From assembly GCA_964591295.1 (NCBI GenBank), contig CAZQAG010000004.1, positions 20,565-84,564 on the forward strand: a DNA stretch of 64,000 bases. The letters are read 5' to 3'. The position numbers were made by a program, and so were the translations under genes. Source of the stretch: VAXT01 sp964591295 (GTDB lineage: Bacteria; Actinomycetota; Thermoleophilia; Gaiellales; Gaiellaceae). Position 1 is the first letter of the stretch. Each line of letters opens with the position of its first letter. This document shows, piece by piece, positions 16,333-25,349 of the stretch. The notes below the pieces were generated by a model, which did not search any database, was not told where the DNA came from, and saw nothing but the letters and a program-made list of their open reading frames with translations.

Positions 16333-19023
16333 CTACCCTCCCCATCCTGTCCGCTTCAGATCAGAGCGGAGCCAGTCGTATACGAGAGGCGCCAGAGGTG
16401 CGCCCTGAAAGACATCGGCAATTGCGTGATGTGTCACACCGTCGATCCACGCTTGGGCCTTGGGGCGAAGCTCAACGAGCCTGTCGTAAGCGCCACGACG
16501 ATCTATCTCGCCCACGCGGTCTCCATCAATCTGAATATCAATCTCATTCGCGGACCCTTGAGGAAGAGCGAGTAGATACCACTCGATAGTGGGCCCGGGA
16601 CGTGACTCATTCGAACTTGCATGAAAGTCGCCGACGAACCTTGCGGGAAGCGTCGCATACGTCTGTAGGCGCTGACCTAGACGGGGAAACCACGTCTCTA
16701 CGGTCGCTTGGTAAGCGTTTAGTGCAGCAAAGTAGACAGCTCTCGCTCGCTCGAGCTGTGCAGCAGGCGAATACGGGTCCCAGATCCAACCGCCTCCAAG
16801 ACGTTCCGTATCAGCAACCGGCCATGGCGGTTCGACTTGCCCCGGTCCTGCGCGGCGGAGATCGGCGACACGCGCCTTCAGCTGATCGACGTAGACGATT
16901 CGGTCGCGGAGGCTGATGACGGCAGTGGCGTCTAGGTCCTGGAGGACAGCCTCGACTTCATCGAGCGGAACGGGGTCCTGTGAGAGCGACCCTCGCCCCG
17001 CCACCTCAAGAGCCACTAGCCAGAGCCCCTCGTCCACTAGCTTCTCATCGTCGACGCGAAGCGCGCACTCCTTCAGCGCGCGCGCCAGATCACTCCTGAG
17101 GACTTCAAGCGACCATCGCCAAGCCCATCCCGGCTCCGCACTCCATCGTCCGGAGCGGCGAACGACCCAGTCCGAGTCATCCTCGAACACGTTTAACTGC
17201 GACGGTAGCTCCAGCGTGACTTCGTCGGCTTCGCCGCCGACATACCAGCCGAACGTCAGGGATCGTTCGCCGGTCCGAGCTGCAAGGGGCCTGAGGTGTC
17301 CGCTGTCGGCAATAGGCAGGAACAGGTCGCTGGCAGGCGCCGCGCCTTCCCGCCAAGCTGAGAAGGCACTTCGCAGCTCCCGGGCGGCATCAACCGAAGA
17401 CGGCATCGCGATCCGGAAGTCCTCGCCTCCCCAGCGGTCAACGCTCTCTTCGACGACGGCGGCCGCGAAAGCTGGCGCCATCCGCGCGATCGGTTCCATG
17501 ATTTCGTTGATCTGAGCTGTCGCACCCGTCGCGACCGCCACAGCTATTCCATAGCGCCAGTGTTCAAGTCGCTCAGGAGAGTCGAGGAGATCTACGACGG
17601 GAGGGTCGCCGTTCATAAGGCTCTGGGCTGCGAACCACTGCGTAAGGATGGGAAGTCCGAACTCGAGAAACTCGTCTCGGCGGACCACGAGCCCGGAGGA
17701 AACAGCAGCTTCCTGGACCTGCAGATTGCCCAAGTCAGCAGCGCGAACCGGGCCGCTGCCGTTGTCCGTTGAGAGTCGCGCGAGCCGCGACAATCTCGGA
17801 ATCTCGTCCGCAAGGTGCGGACCCAGCGCGCGCGTCACCAGAAAGTCGAGCAAAGCTCCAGTTGTTGACGAAGCCGCTTCACGCTCTCGCTCCTTCAGTC
17901 CAACGATGATTGCGAAGAGAGGCCGACGAATGGCGTCTGCGATTGGTCTCGGCCACCTGCTGGCCATCCCGACGGTCATCTTGCGACCAGCGATTCGACT
18001 GACGAGCATTCGCGCCGCCTCCTCGCTGAGTGGCGGGACACCTACGCGCTCCTCAATATCTAGCGCTGGCAGAGGTCGAGAAGTGATAACGGCGCGAGAG
18101 CCGCTGAACGCCGCCAGCAGAACGCGCGCATCACGCAAGATCTGCGCTGCACGTAACTGGTCCGTCTCATCCGCGCCGTCGATGACCAGAAAGCATCCGC
18201 TCGTGCGGGGATCGCCCAAGCCTTGGGCGGCGGCGAGGACGGCCCCCTCCAGCGCTCCGCTGATGTCGCGCGCGTGAAGGAAAACAGGTATCGGCGCGGC
18301 TGCGCGTTCGCGCGCAGACCTGACCGCCTGTTGAAGAGCTCGCTCGGCCATGACAGATTTCCCGGTTCCGACATCAGCGACCAGGACGCGCAACGGTTTA
18401 TCGGCTGTCGGAAGCAGGTCTTGGGGGGGCTCGCCTACGGTCGGATCGTCGGCCAGCTCGATCGCCTCGAGACGAGAGAGGCCAGCAGCCTGCCAACGAA
18501 CGATCATGCGCTCGCGCGAGGCTCGTGCTACCTGCTCAAGCCGCGCTAACCGAGTGAGGGACGGTACGCCTCGAATGGCGCGGATCACTTCATCGCTGAA
18601 GGTCAACGTCAAGAGTTCGCGAAGCTCCTCGGGAGTGTTTGCATCTGCCCATTTCGCGCGTTGCCCTACCTCGCCCAGGAGCGCGTCTGTGTCAGCATCG
18701 CGCTCGACGGCGGGAAGTCGAATGACCCAGAGCCGTCGATCTCCAGACATTGCCTCCGCTATTTCGTTCCGAACGGGCGCGGTCGTCTCGGCTCCAACGA
18801 GCCAGATGACGATGTCTGCCTCCCTTACTTTGGCCAGATAGGTCTCGTCGGCTGCTTCTGAGGCTGCAGGGGTGAACTCAAAGGCCCATGGCATCAGCGC
18901 GGGGTTGCCAGTCAGCGATGAAACGGTCATGTCGCGTGCCCACTGCAGTTCAGGCCGCATGACGCTGCTAACGAAGGCTAAGAGCGGGCGCTCTCCGGGC
19001 AATAAGCGCGGCGCGTTCGACAT
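16333..19023 (-). CDS. STAND (NACHT-like) NTPase with N-terminal DUF4062-like domain
   Basis: An 896-residue protein. Residues ~1-130 resemble DUF4062/TIR-like sensor-effector domains (LLAFVSSVMRPELQWARDM, ADIVIWLVGAETTAPVRNEI). A P-loop follows near 216 (VLVADVGTGKSVMAERAL), Walker B near 278 (FLVIDGADETDQ) and a NACHT-type sensor (GSRAVITSRPLPAL). The C-terminal half has no clear repeats and may sense the trigger. Many bacterial STAND NTPases are anti-phage proteins that oligomerise on detecting a phage product. It ends at a junction arm and is followed upstream by a PIN / GIY-YIG gene group. Defence is a reasoned inference; the exact class is unresolved. Confidence 0.75.
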   Translation of the reverse strand: MSNAPRLLPGERPLLAFVSSVMRPELQWARDMTVSSLTGNPALMPWAFEFTPAASEAADETYLAKVREADIVIWLVGAETTAPVRNEIAEAMSGDRRLWVIRLPAVERDADTDALLGEVGQRAKWADANTPEELRELLTLTFSDEVIRAIRGVPSLTRLARLEQVARASRERMIVRWQAAGLSRLEAIELADDPTVGEPPQDLLPTADKPLRVLVADVGTGKSVMAERALQQAVRSARERAAAPIPVFLHARDISGALEGAVLAAAQGLGDPRTSGCFLVIDGADETDQLRAAQILRDARVLLAAFSGSRAVITSRPLPALDIEERVGVPPLSEEAARMLVSRIAGRKMTVGMASRWPRPIADAIRRPLFAIIVGLKEREREAASSTTGALLDFLVTRALGPHLADEIPRLSRLARLSTDNGSGPVRAADLGNLQVQEAAVSSGLVVRRDEFLEFGLPILTQWFAAQSLMNGDPPVVDLLDSPERLEHWRYGIAVAVATGATAQINEIMEPIARMAPAFAAAVVEESVDRWGGEDFRIAMPSSVDAARELRSAFSAWREGAAPASDLFLPIADSGHLRPLAARTGERSLTFGWYVGGEADEVTLELPSQLNVFEDDSDWVVRRSGRWSAEPGWAWRWSLEVLRSDLARALKECALRVDDEKLVDEGLWLVALEVAGRGSLSQDPVPLDEVEAVLQDLDATAVISLRDRIVYVDQLKARVADLRRAGPGQVEPPWPVADTERLGGGWIWDPYSPAAQLERARAVYFAALNAYQATVETWFPRLGQRLQTYATLPARFVGDFHASSNESRPGPTIEWYLLALPQGSANEIDIQIDGDRVGEIDRRGAYDRLVELRPKAQAWIDGVTHHAIADVFQGAPLAPLVYDWLRSDLKRTGWGG

Positions 19024-19168
19024 CTGCCACTAGCCTAGGTGAGGCACTGGAGGCCACCCATGCGGGTTCGCGAAGACGCTTCCGACCCTGTCTTTAGCCT
19101 CTCTCTCAGCACGCCGCCTCGCCGTCACAACTTCTCGCGGCCTGGGATCAGCCGGGGCTGCCGACCTT

Positions 19169-19684
19169 TCACCCCTTTCGCGTCATCAGATAGTCCTCAG
19201 GCCGAGCGACCCTGATCGCAAAGCCCGCCCGCTGGAGCTCGTTGCCAAGCTCCACCACGCCCTCGTCCCAGGTGAGGAAGAAGTCGCGCCCTTGAATCAG
19301 GTGCGCGTGAAGGTGAAGCCAGTCGCGTCGGTCCGGCGGCTGCCCTCGCTTTGGCTTCCACGCTGGGCCAAGCGCTGCTTGGAAATCGAGCATTGCCTGC
19401 GAGCCGAGCCCGTCAGGCCCATTCAGGCGCGACTCGTCAAGCGTGAAGACTCCGCCGGTCTCAGTCGCGTTAAGTTCGGCTGCTAGATCATTGATTCGGC
19501 TCGCAAGGGGTTCGCGTGGAACGTCTGCCCGGATATAGCGTGTAACGGCTAGATCCACCTCCCCAGCCTCGGCCAATGCGACCAACGCCTCGACCACCTT
19601 CCGCTTTGGTCGCCTCTTCCAATGTTCCTGAACGAGGTTCGTGTCGAGCGTCAACCGATCGTCCGTCCCCTCTCGATTCGACAC
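19169..19684 (-). CDS. PIN-like domain protein
   Basis: A 171-residue protein with acidic residues arranged as in PIN nucleases: LTLDTNLVQEHWKRRP at the N-terminus, and DWLHLHAHLIQGRDFFLTWD near residue 135, ending in IRVARPEDYL. PIN domains cut RNA, often as toxins or effectors. No small antitoxin gene is obvious. The start overlaps the stop of the upstream gene by one base, so it is coupled to 19684-20427 rather than standing alone as a toxin-antitoxin unit. Confidence 0.7.
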   Translation of the reverse strand: MSNREGTDDRLTLDTNLVQEHWKRRPKRKVVEALVALAEAGEVDLAVTRYIRADVPREPLASRINDLAAELNATETGGVFTLDESRLNGPDGLGSQAMLDFQAALGPAWKPKRGQPPDRRDWLHLHAHLIQGRDFFLTWDEGVVELGNELQRAGFAIRVARPEDYLMTRKG

Positions 19685-20427
19685 TACTCCACCCGTGGGC
19701 GGTCTTCGGAAACCGCCCAGACGGCGATCGTTTCGGTCGGCGTGGAGCTATCGCGCGCCGAAAGCGGATCGAACGCATGGAGAAGAACGGCCGGTCCGTC
19801 GCTACCAGTGAAGCCACGATTCGCATACAGCTCGAGCCAGAGGTAGTACTCGAGGCCCCCGGTACCGAGACGGGCGATAAGCGTGGGGACAACGGTTCCA
19901 TCCTCATGGATCACGTCGAGGCCGAACGGGTTTGCCTGGTTCGAAGCGTGTGGTTCTTTCAGATCTCGCACGTTGCCGACGTACCCATTCACAGTCAGGG
20001 TCGTAATCGAACCGTCAACCTGAAATGAGGCATCAGATGGACGAAGCGGATCGATCGACCACCTGAACGGATCGCGGACCATGAAGATGAATGTGTGCGC
20101 ATGGCTTCGGATCGCGTCGATCGGGGTTCCCGACACCTTGAACCGCGGTAACCGACCGGTGGCGTTCGCGCTCAGTTGGCCGCTACGGTGATAGTGGACC
20201 TTCGGCGATACCCCCTCCGCCCATCCACTCTCACCTTCTCGTGGAGGGACGGTGTACTCGCCCTCCCCAGTAGGGATGTCGATGGCTCCGTATCGGAAGC
20301 GCTCGAGCGGCGCATATTTGCTCAGGTCGAGCACCAGGCCGCCGTCATTGCTCATAGACATGCCTAATAACGGTCGAAAATCGCCGGCGATTTCGAGTCC
20401 GAGGCGGATCCGCTTACGTGTCGGCAT
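19684..20427 (-). CDS. Hypothetical protein coupled to PIN gene
   Basis: A 247-residue soluble protein that I do not recognise. It is rich in beta-strand-like stretches (FRPLLGMSMSNDGGLVLDLS, KVHYHRSGQLSANATGR, SITTLTVNGYVGNVRD) with no membrane segment or cysteine cluster. It sits between the GIY-YIG gene (6 bp upstream) and the PIN gene (one-base overlap), which suggests that the three gene products work together. Confidence 0.6.
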   Translation of the reverse strand: MPTRKRIRLGLEIAGDFRPLLGMSMSNDGGLVLDLSKYAPLERFRYGAIDIPTGEGEYTVPPREGESGWAEGVSPKVHYHRSGQLSANATGRLPRFKVSGTPIDAIRSHAHTFIFMVRDPFRWSIDPLRPSDASFQVDGSITTLTVNGYVGNVRDLKEPHASNQANPFGLDVIHEDGTVVPTLIARLGTGGLEYYLWLELYANRGFTGSDGPAVLLHAFDPLSARDSSTPTETIAVWAVSEDRPRVE

Positions 20428-20432
20428 GATCG

Positions 20433-20822
20433 CTAGGCAGGCAGCAGCCTCGGCCGCGGAAGGCGATGTGTCTTTGGTGCGAGAAGCCTCCGTCCGATCT
20501 CGCCCTCGAGATGCAGGACGACGTCATCGGGTGTGTCACGCCGAAGCGGCACGATGTAGAGCCTCACCCAAAGCTGAGCCTTCGCCGCGTCTTGAACGTG
20601 TTCGCCGGTCCGATCGCGGACCGCCGTACCGCTCGAGCGGGTCACCTTCCCCACGTAAATCGGCCGACCGTCGCGGTCGCACGCGATATAGACCGCCTTG
20701 CTGACCAACGGGAACTTCCGCTCGACAGCCAGCAAGTTGATGCCATGGGGAAGGTAGCCGCTCCTCCATTCGCCGGCGATCACGCAGGCAACCCAGTAGA
20801 GATCCTCAGCGAGACGCCCCAC
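20433..20822 (-). CDS. GIY-YIG-like nuclease domain protein
   Basis: A 129-residue protein whose centre fits a GIY-YIG endonuclease: KAVYIACDRDGRPIYVGKVT (YI ... YVGK), VRDRTGEHV (Arg, His) and HLEGEIGRRL (Glu). The family cleaves DNA with a single catalytic domain; this one is little more than that domain. The start overlaps the stop of the large ParB-like gene by one base. Nuclease function is likely; the target is unknown. Confidence 0.7.
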   Translation of the reverse strand: MGRLAEDLYWVACVIAGEWRSGYLPHGINLLAVERKFPLVSKAVYIACDRDGRPIYVGKVTRSSGTAVRDRTGEHVQDAAKAQLWVRLYIVPLRRDTPDDVVLHLEGEIGRRLLAPKTHRLPRPRLLPA

Positions 20823-22861
20823 TAGTCCTCACCCTCGTCCGAATCGCGTTCGTCGTCCGTGGGCTCGGAACTGCTCGGCCGAGGATGTCGGAGCTGCCAG
20901 GCGGCCCGATAAGCGCTCAGCCGATCCATAGCATCGTCGAGCTTCGATCGCAGCTCCGAAACCATCACAGGGTCCATCCCCTCTTGGTCGATGAGCGGGG
21001 TGCCGTCCTTCCCTTGCACTCCCTCCACGATCGTGATCGCCTCCTCCACAGACTCGATACGTGTCCGCAGGACAGCGAACGCCGAATTGAGTCGCTGAAG
21101 CGGAGTCGGCGCGGGTGCCGTCGGCTTGGTGCCCTTCGTCGCCCTGGGGCGGAAAGTCCCGCGAAGCCAGAAGTTCGTCATCGGTCCGACCGGCTCGTCG
21201 TTCACGGTCAGGGCTACTTCGCCTTCCTCATCGACTTGAAGAGGGGCCTCGCCCTTGCGGCCATCGACGATCGCCCTGTGAAGGGCATACAAGCCTTGCT
21301 CTGAGCTGAGCATCGCGCCGAGCACTCGACGTGGTTCGCGTTTGTCCGCCGGCCGTCGCTGCGTTCCGTCGGACGCCTCGGAGCCTGCCTCTTCTGCGCC
21401 AAGGGCACCAGCGACGGTTAGGTGGTAGGCGGCGAGGGCTCCGAGTTCGAGAGTCGAGGCGCCGACCTCGTCCTCATCAAGGTCCTTGAGCGCTGCCTCC
21501 AGGATCTCGTCCGGATCCCGATGCGTAACTTCCCAGTCTTTCCGCCAGAAGTCCTCAAGCAAGAAGACCCTCTGGAGGAGCGTCGTTGCCACTCGCCTCC
21601 GGTTGATGTTTGCCGTCGCGTACGACCGGAGCGCAAGCGAGGCAGCAGCCTGTGCCTTTGGGGTTCTACTAGCCCGCTCCTGCAGCGAGAGTCGTTTGAT
21701 TCCCACGCCGACTGCTTTGCCGCACGGCGTGTCCGCGGGCTCAGAGAGCGTGTGGAAGATCTCTACTGCCCGCTCGTCCGCATGCGCGGTAAATCCGGCC
21801 GCGATTGCGTCCCCCGGTGAGACCATCCCGGCGAACCAAGCAGCACGCTCCTCATCAATCTCGCCGACGTCGCGTAGGGAGTCGATAACCGCGTCGGCGA
21901 CCTTGTTCTCCCGGGCTGGTACGGCCCAAGGTGTCGGCGGCTCCAAGTGGAGCAGCGCGACATACTCATCGAGCGCATCGACGAGGCTCGCCCCGTCTGA
22001 GCGATCTGGTCGGAACCCAATCACGATAGTCGCGGGGAGGGTTGCCGCGCGCGCTCGCTCCAGCTCCTCGACGTTCACATCCTGTCTCGGGCGAACGAGA
22101 ACGTTCATCAGCTCCTGGAGGCGACCACGGGCGTTGCGCGGATTTGCCAGCGACCCATACAGCGGGTCGGTCGGTGCGATTTCGAGAATGCGGTGGCATG
22201 ACGCCACTCGGCTGGAGCCGTCGACGGCGGTGAGAACGGCTGAGGAGTCCTTGGTAGTCGCGACCGTCATCGCCGCGACCGTGACTGGCGCGAAGACTCC
22301 GTTCGCGCGGATGGAGGCCTCCCACGAGTTGTGAGCCGCGAGCTCGATGTCTGCGAGTTCAAGCGCGTCGGTCATCCGCTCACGAGAACCGGCCTCGAGC
22401 AGCAGCTCGCTGGCGCCGTCAGGATTGGTCTTCAGGTCTCGCTCTGGCCAGAACTTCGCTGAGCCGTCACTTGTCGAGTCGGAAGCCGGGTAGGGCGTCG
22501 CGCCCACGACGCGGCCGTTCGTGACATGGACAACCAGAGCGAGTGCTGAGATCCTCGTCGAAACGGTAAGAAGCGTTCCCCCGAAGACCTTCACTTCCTC
22601 GGGTGCCTGAAGCTGACGCCTGACGGCCGACGGGTCAGCTACAGCCTGTGCAACTGCCATCGCTCCGTCGGCGCTGAACCAACGCTCTTCGAGCGCCTTG
22701 GCGAGAGCGCGGACCGCGGTTTGCTTAGCGACCGAGAAGGGCTCGATCGGCCGGACGAACTCGTCGGCGGTACCGTTCTCGCTCGAGATTTCGGTGCGGG
22801 TCCGCTCCTGCTTGACCCGAGTCGGGCTCTTCTTCTTGATCGTGTCGTTGCTGTTCGGCAT
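20822..22861 (-). CDS. Large protein with ParB/Srx-like N-terminal domain
   Basis: 679 residues from the ATG that has GGAGG eight bases upstream; a longer frame exists but lacks a ribosome site. Around residues 170-225 it reads IRANGVFAPVTVAAMTVA and LTAVDGSSRVASCHRILE, the layout of a ParB/sulfiredoxin-like domain (NG...PV...DGxxR). The remainder has no recognised domain, is mostly helical, and ends in a very acidic tail (DDERDSDEGED). It heads a four-gene set with GIY-YIG, unknown and PIN proteins. ParB-like domains here may use CTP or ATP as a switch, but this is not established. Confidence 0.6.
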   Translation of the reverse strand: MPNSNDTIKKKSPTRVKQERTRTEISSENGTADEFVRPIEPFSVAKQTAVRALAKALEERWFSADGAMAVAQAVADPSAVRRQLQAPEEVKVFGGTLLTVSTRISALALVVHVTNGRVVGATPYPASDSTSDGSAKFWPERDLKTNPDGASELLLEAGSRERMTDALELADIELAAHNSWEASIRANGVFAPVTVAAMTVATTKDSSAVLTAVDGSSRVASCHRILEIAPTDPLYGSLANPRNARGRLQELMNVLVRPRQDVNVEELERARAATLPATIVIGFRPDRSDGASLVDALDEYVALLHLEPPTPWAVPARENKVADAVIDSLRDVGEIDEERAAWFAGMVSPGDAIAAGFTAHADERAVEIFHTLSEPADTPCGKAVGVGIKRLSLQERASRTPKAQAAASLALRSYATANINRRRVATTLLQRVFLLEDFWRKDWEVTHRDPDEILEAALKDLDEDEVGASTLELGALAAYHLTVAGALGAEEAGSEASDGTQRRPADKREPRRVLGAMLSSEQGLYALHRAIVDGRKGEAPLQVDEEGEVALTVNDEPVGPMTNFWLRGTFRPRATKGTKPTAPAPTPLQRLNSAFAVLRTRIESVEEAITIVEGVQGKDGTPLIDQEGMDPVMVSELRSKLDDAMDRLSAYRAAWQLRHPRPSSSEPTDDERDSDEGED

Positions 22862-23143
22862 CTGTGGCCTCCGATGCAGGTCCGCCAGGGCGGACGATTC
22901 GCAAGAGGCCGTCGAAGACGCCTCCTCCCGGCTGTCCACGCAGTACGCGGCGCGTCCGGACGGTGGTCGGTTGCGTCACTTTGGTGCTTCGGGCTTCGAG
23001 GAAGCGTCACGTTCGCAACCTCGGTCGCCCTCTCCCTGACCGAGTGCCGTAGCCGTCGGCTAGAGAGGACCTCGATGAGGTCAACCGGACCTCTGGTCGC
23101 AAAGATAGCAGCCGGTTAGGACATGGCCCGGAGATGCAGCAGC

Positions 23144-23680
23144 CTAAGGAGTCGGCTGTCGATCTTCGGCGCCGGAAGCTCCGAGAGTCCCTAGCGCTTC
23201 AGCCTTGGCCCGAGCGACCACCTCGTTGGGATCAATTCTCGGATTGTCGTTCCAGGCATGACCGAGGAGTCGCCCGTCTCTTGCGAGGACGCTCACGTGC
23301 CATGTCCCATTGTCCCCACGACGACCCGCGTCGATGGTGACGCCGGCGGGCAGATCCTCGTAGAAAGCGGCCTGCAGCTCTCGGTTGCGGACGAGGTGAA
23401 TGAGCGGAGGAGCCTCTGAGGCGCCTTCGCCCTCGGCGGCCTGCTCTTCTTCGATCCGCTCGACCGTGTAGGGGATACCGTCCCCAATCCAATAGGTCGA
23501 TCCGACTGGCGGAAGCTCGTACGGCTCCGCGGGAATCTCGTTGATCGCGATCGCCCCGGGGGCCTCGTGTGTCACAAAGTTCGCCTTCATCGGGTCGAAA
23601 TCTATCGCGCGCGTGATCTCGGCGGCCCACTTTCCAGTGGCTTGGAGGTCAGGGCAGATCGCCCGCGTACGGCAACTCAC
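23144..23680 (-). CDS. Hypothetical protein
   Basis: 178 residues if started at the first ATG, which overlaps the upstream stop by 32 bp. A shorter 148-residue form could begin at 23590 (MKANFVTHEAPGAIAINEI). Features include PPVGSTYWIGDGIPYTVERI and TWHVSVLARDGRLLGHAW. It belongs to a three-gene minus-strand run with a ParB-like protein and an HTH protein. The 280 bp downstream, to 22862, hold no gene that I can see. Confidence 0.55.
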   Translation of the reverse strand: MSCRTRAICPDLQATGKWAAEITRAIDFDPMKANFVTHEAPGAIAINEIPAEPYELPPVGSTYWIGDGIPYTVERIEEEQAAEGEGASEAPPLIHLVRNRELQAAFYEDLPAGVTIDAGRRGDNGTWHVSVLARDGRLLGHAWNDNPRIDPNEVVARAKAEALGTLGASGAEDRQPTP

Positions 23681-24077
23681 CCCTACCGGTGTAGACGACG
23701 CACTGATCTACTCCCGCCATGCGGAGAGCGTGCGTTCGGTGCATCCCGTTCGTGAACTGCTTGCTGTCGCGCAGAACGACGATGCCGTCGACCGGATCGA
23801 ACAGTCCGAGCAACCACCCGAGGTCGTCAGCATTGAGGCCGAGCTCCTTGGCGCGGGTTCCAACTGCCTCCTGATCGAGTGGGTCAATGCTCGCTTCAAA
23901 GATCGTGACCGCTGCCCGGGCTATCGCCGCCCAGTCAGCTTGGCACCAATAACAGCCGCACGATCGGTCGGGAGAAAGCACGACCTGGATGTCTTCGCGG
24001 TCGACCGGAGGAAGGTCCTCTACCCGGACGACCTCGAAGGAGCCGCGGGCTTCCTCGTCGCTGATCTCCCACGGCAC
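23649..24077 (-). CDS. Small ParB-related protein
   Basis: 142 residues from a GTG that overlaps the preceding stop (TAGTG). An upstream ATG at 24137 would overlap the neighbour by 61 bp and is less likely. The C-terminal part has DGIVVLRDSKQFTNGMHRTH, then ALRMAGVDQCVVY, like the NGxHR motif of ParB-type domains. A CGCYWC pair suggests a metal site. It is coupled to the HTH gene upstream. Role unknown, perhaps element maintenance or regulation. Confidence 0.6.
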   Translation of the reverse strand: MPWEISDEEARGSFEVVRVEDLPPVDREDIQVVLSPDRSCGCYWCQADWAAIARAAVTIFEASIDPLDQEAVGTRAKELGLNADDLGWLLGLFDPVDGIVVLRDSKQFTNGMHRTHALRMAGVDQCVVYTGRGELPYAGDLP

Positions 24078-24547
24078 TAGGACCGGGTCCGGCGGTATGC
24101 CTCGACCGCGCGCCGTGTAGTCAGCCACCCTCGCCAAGTCGGCTCGCCCTCGTAGTGTCCGGGCAGTCGGCCGGTGCGGATGTAGGCCCGGACCGTGTCA
24201 GGCTTTACGCTTAGCAGCTCCGCGGCGTCACGGGCCAGCATCTCCTCGTCGTCCGTGGGACGTGCAGCTTTCGCTCCCTTTCGCCCGGCCTTGGGCGTTG
24301 AGCGCTGCGGCTTACGAGGTCTCTTCTCTGCCATCGGCCGATGGTCGCCCTCCTGCCGCCCGGGATTGAGCGCGCGAAGTCCGGCGAGGAGAGCCGCCTG
24401 CATCGAGCCGTGCTCGGCGATAGCCGCTTCGAGCAGCGGCCACTCCTCGACGCCGAGACGGAAGACGACCTGGCGCTTGAAACCGGGGCTTGCCGGGACG
24501 CGTGCGTTCATGCTGCCACTCACGCTAGCTCGCATTCCTGCATTCAT
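24077..24547 (-). CDS. Excisionase-like HTH protein with basic linker
   Basis: 156 residues from the chosen ATG; alternatives are 24628, which abuts the divergent gene, and 24511. The N-terminal half (FKRQVVFRLGVEEWPLLEAA) may be a small dimerisation domain. A Lys/Arg-rich linker follows, then a MerR/excisionase-type HTH (MLARDAAELLSVKPDTVRAY, IRTGRLPGHYEGEPTW). Such proteins guide integrases or repress promoters. It is divergent from 24629, with ~80 bp between the chosen starts that could hold both promoters. Confidence 0.65.
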   Translation of the reverse strand: MNAGMRASVSGSMNARVPASPGFKRQVVFRLGVEEWPLLEAAIAEHGSMQAALLAGLRALNPGRQEGDHRPMAEKRPRKPQRSTPKAGRKGAKAARPTDDEEMLARDAAELLSVKPDTVRAYIRTGRLPGHYEGEPTWRGWLTTRRAVEAYRRTRS

Positions 24548-24628
24548 CCAATCGCCGTTAGGCCGCCGGAACGGCGCGCGAGCTCCTGCTCGCGGGCGAA
24601 CGGCCGATTGGTCCGCTACACCCGACAT

Positions 24629-25288
24629 ATGGCCCGGGAAATAAGACCGCCCGAGGAGGTGGAGCGGCTGTCAGCACCGCCCCGGCGGACGCGAAACCTT
24701 ATGGCGGCCCACCTGCAGGATCACGGGATCGAGCGCTTTCACCTTGCGCGGCACGTCTATCTCGGAGGCGAGCGCCGACCCTCGCAGCTTCTGACCTGGA
24801 ATCCGACGAACGCGACATTCCGCTGCACCGACTGCCCTGGCCGCGTTTTCGTAACCGACGAGCTCACCACGGAGATGGTCCGAGGGGCACAGCTGCATGA
24901 CGCTGGGCTTAAGGCTCACCTCGCCGGCTTGACGGAGGCGGTCGACCGCGACGAGATCACACGCCTCTACTTGGCCGGCACCCTGAACGAGGAGCGGCTT
25001 CGCGGCATGCGCGCCGGTGCTCATCGACGCGCCACTGCCGGTAGCCGCCCCAGCGTCGATCTGAGGCGCAAGAAGTTCCAAGCCTGGTTGCTCGAGAAGT
25101 ACGCGGAGCTCGGAGTCGTCGAGCAGGTACTCGACGCAGCCGAGGACTTGCAGCAGGCGGACCGCACGCAGTGGGCAGAGCTCGTCGGGCGGCCACTCGC
25201 CCGCTCCACGATCAAGAACTACTGGTACGACATCGATCCTCCGCTGCAAACCGAGGCCAAGCGCCGCTTCGAAGCCCAGGGCAAGTAA
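24629..25288 (+). CDS. Hypothetical protein preceding the mobile module
   Basis: 219 residues from the ATG at 24629. It has a short metal-site-like pair (RCTDCPGRV), an Arg-rich middle (MRAGAHRRATAGSRPSVDLR) and a helical C-terminus (RSTIKNYWYDIDPPLQTEAK). It lies just upstream of the ParB-MT-A70 methylase on the same strand, 60 bp away, and may belong to the same element. I do not recognise the family. Confidence 0.55.
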   Translation: MAREIRPPEEVERLSAPPRRTRNLMAAHLQDHGIERFHLARHVYLGGERRPSQLLTWNPTNATFRCTDCPGRVFVTDELTTEMVRGAQLHDAGLKAHLAGLTEAVDRDEITRLYLAGTLNEERLRGMRAGAHRRATAGSRPSVDLRRKKFQAWLLEKYAELGVVEQVLDAAEDLQQADRTQWAELVGRPLARSTIKNYWYDIDPPLQTEAKRRFEAQGK

Positions 25289-25349
25289 GCGCCGAGAAGT
25301 TTGTCCTGAAGACTCTCTAGCGGCGAGCACATATCGCGGCCAACCTCGG

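Noticed and set aside
19169..20427. Classical PIN toxin-antitoxin pair
   Set aside because: The partner is 247 residues and not an HTH or AbrB-type antitoxin; the genes belong to a longer coupled set.
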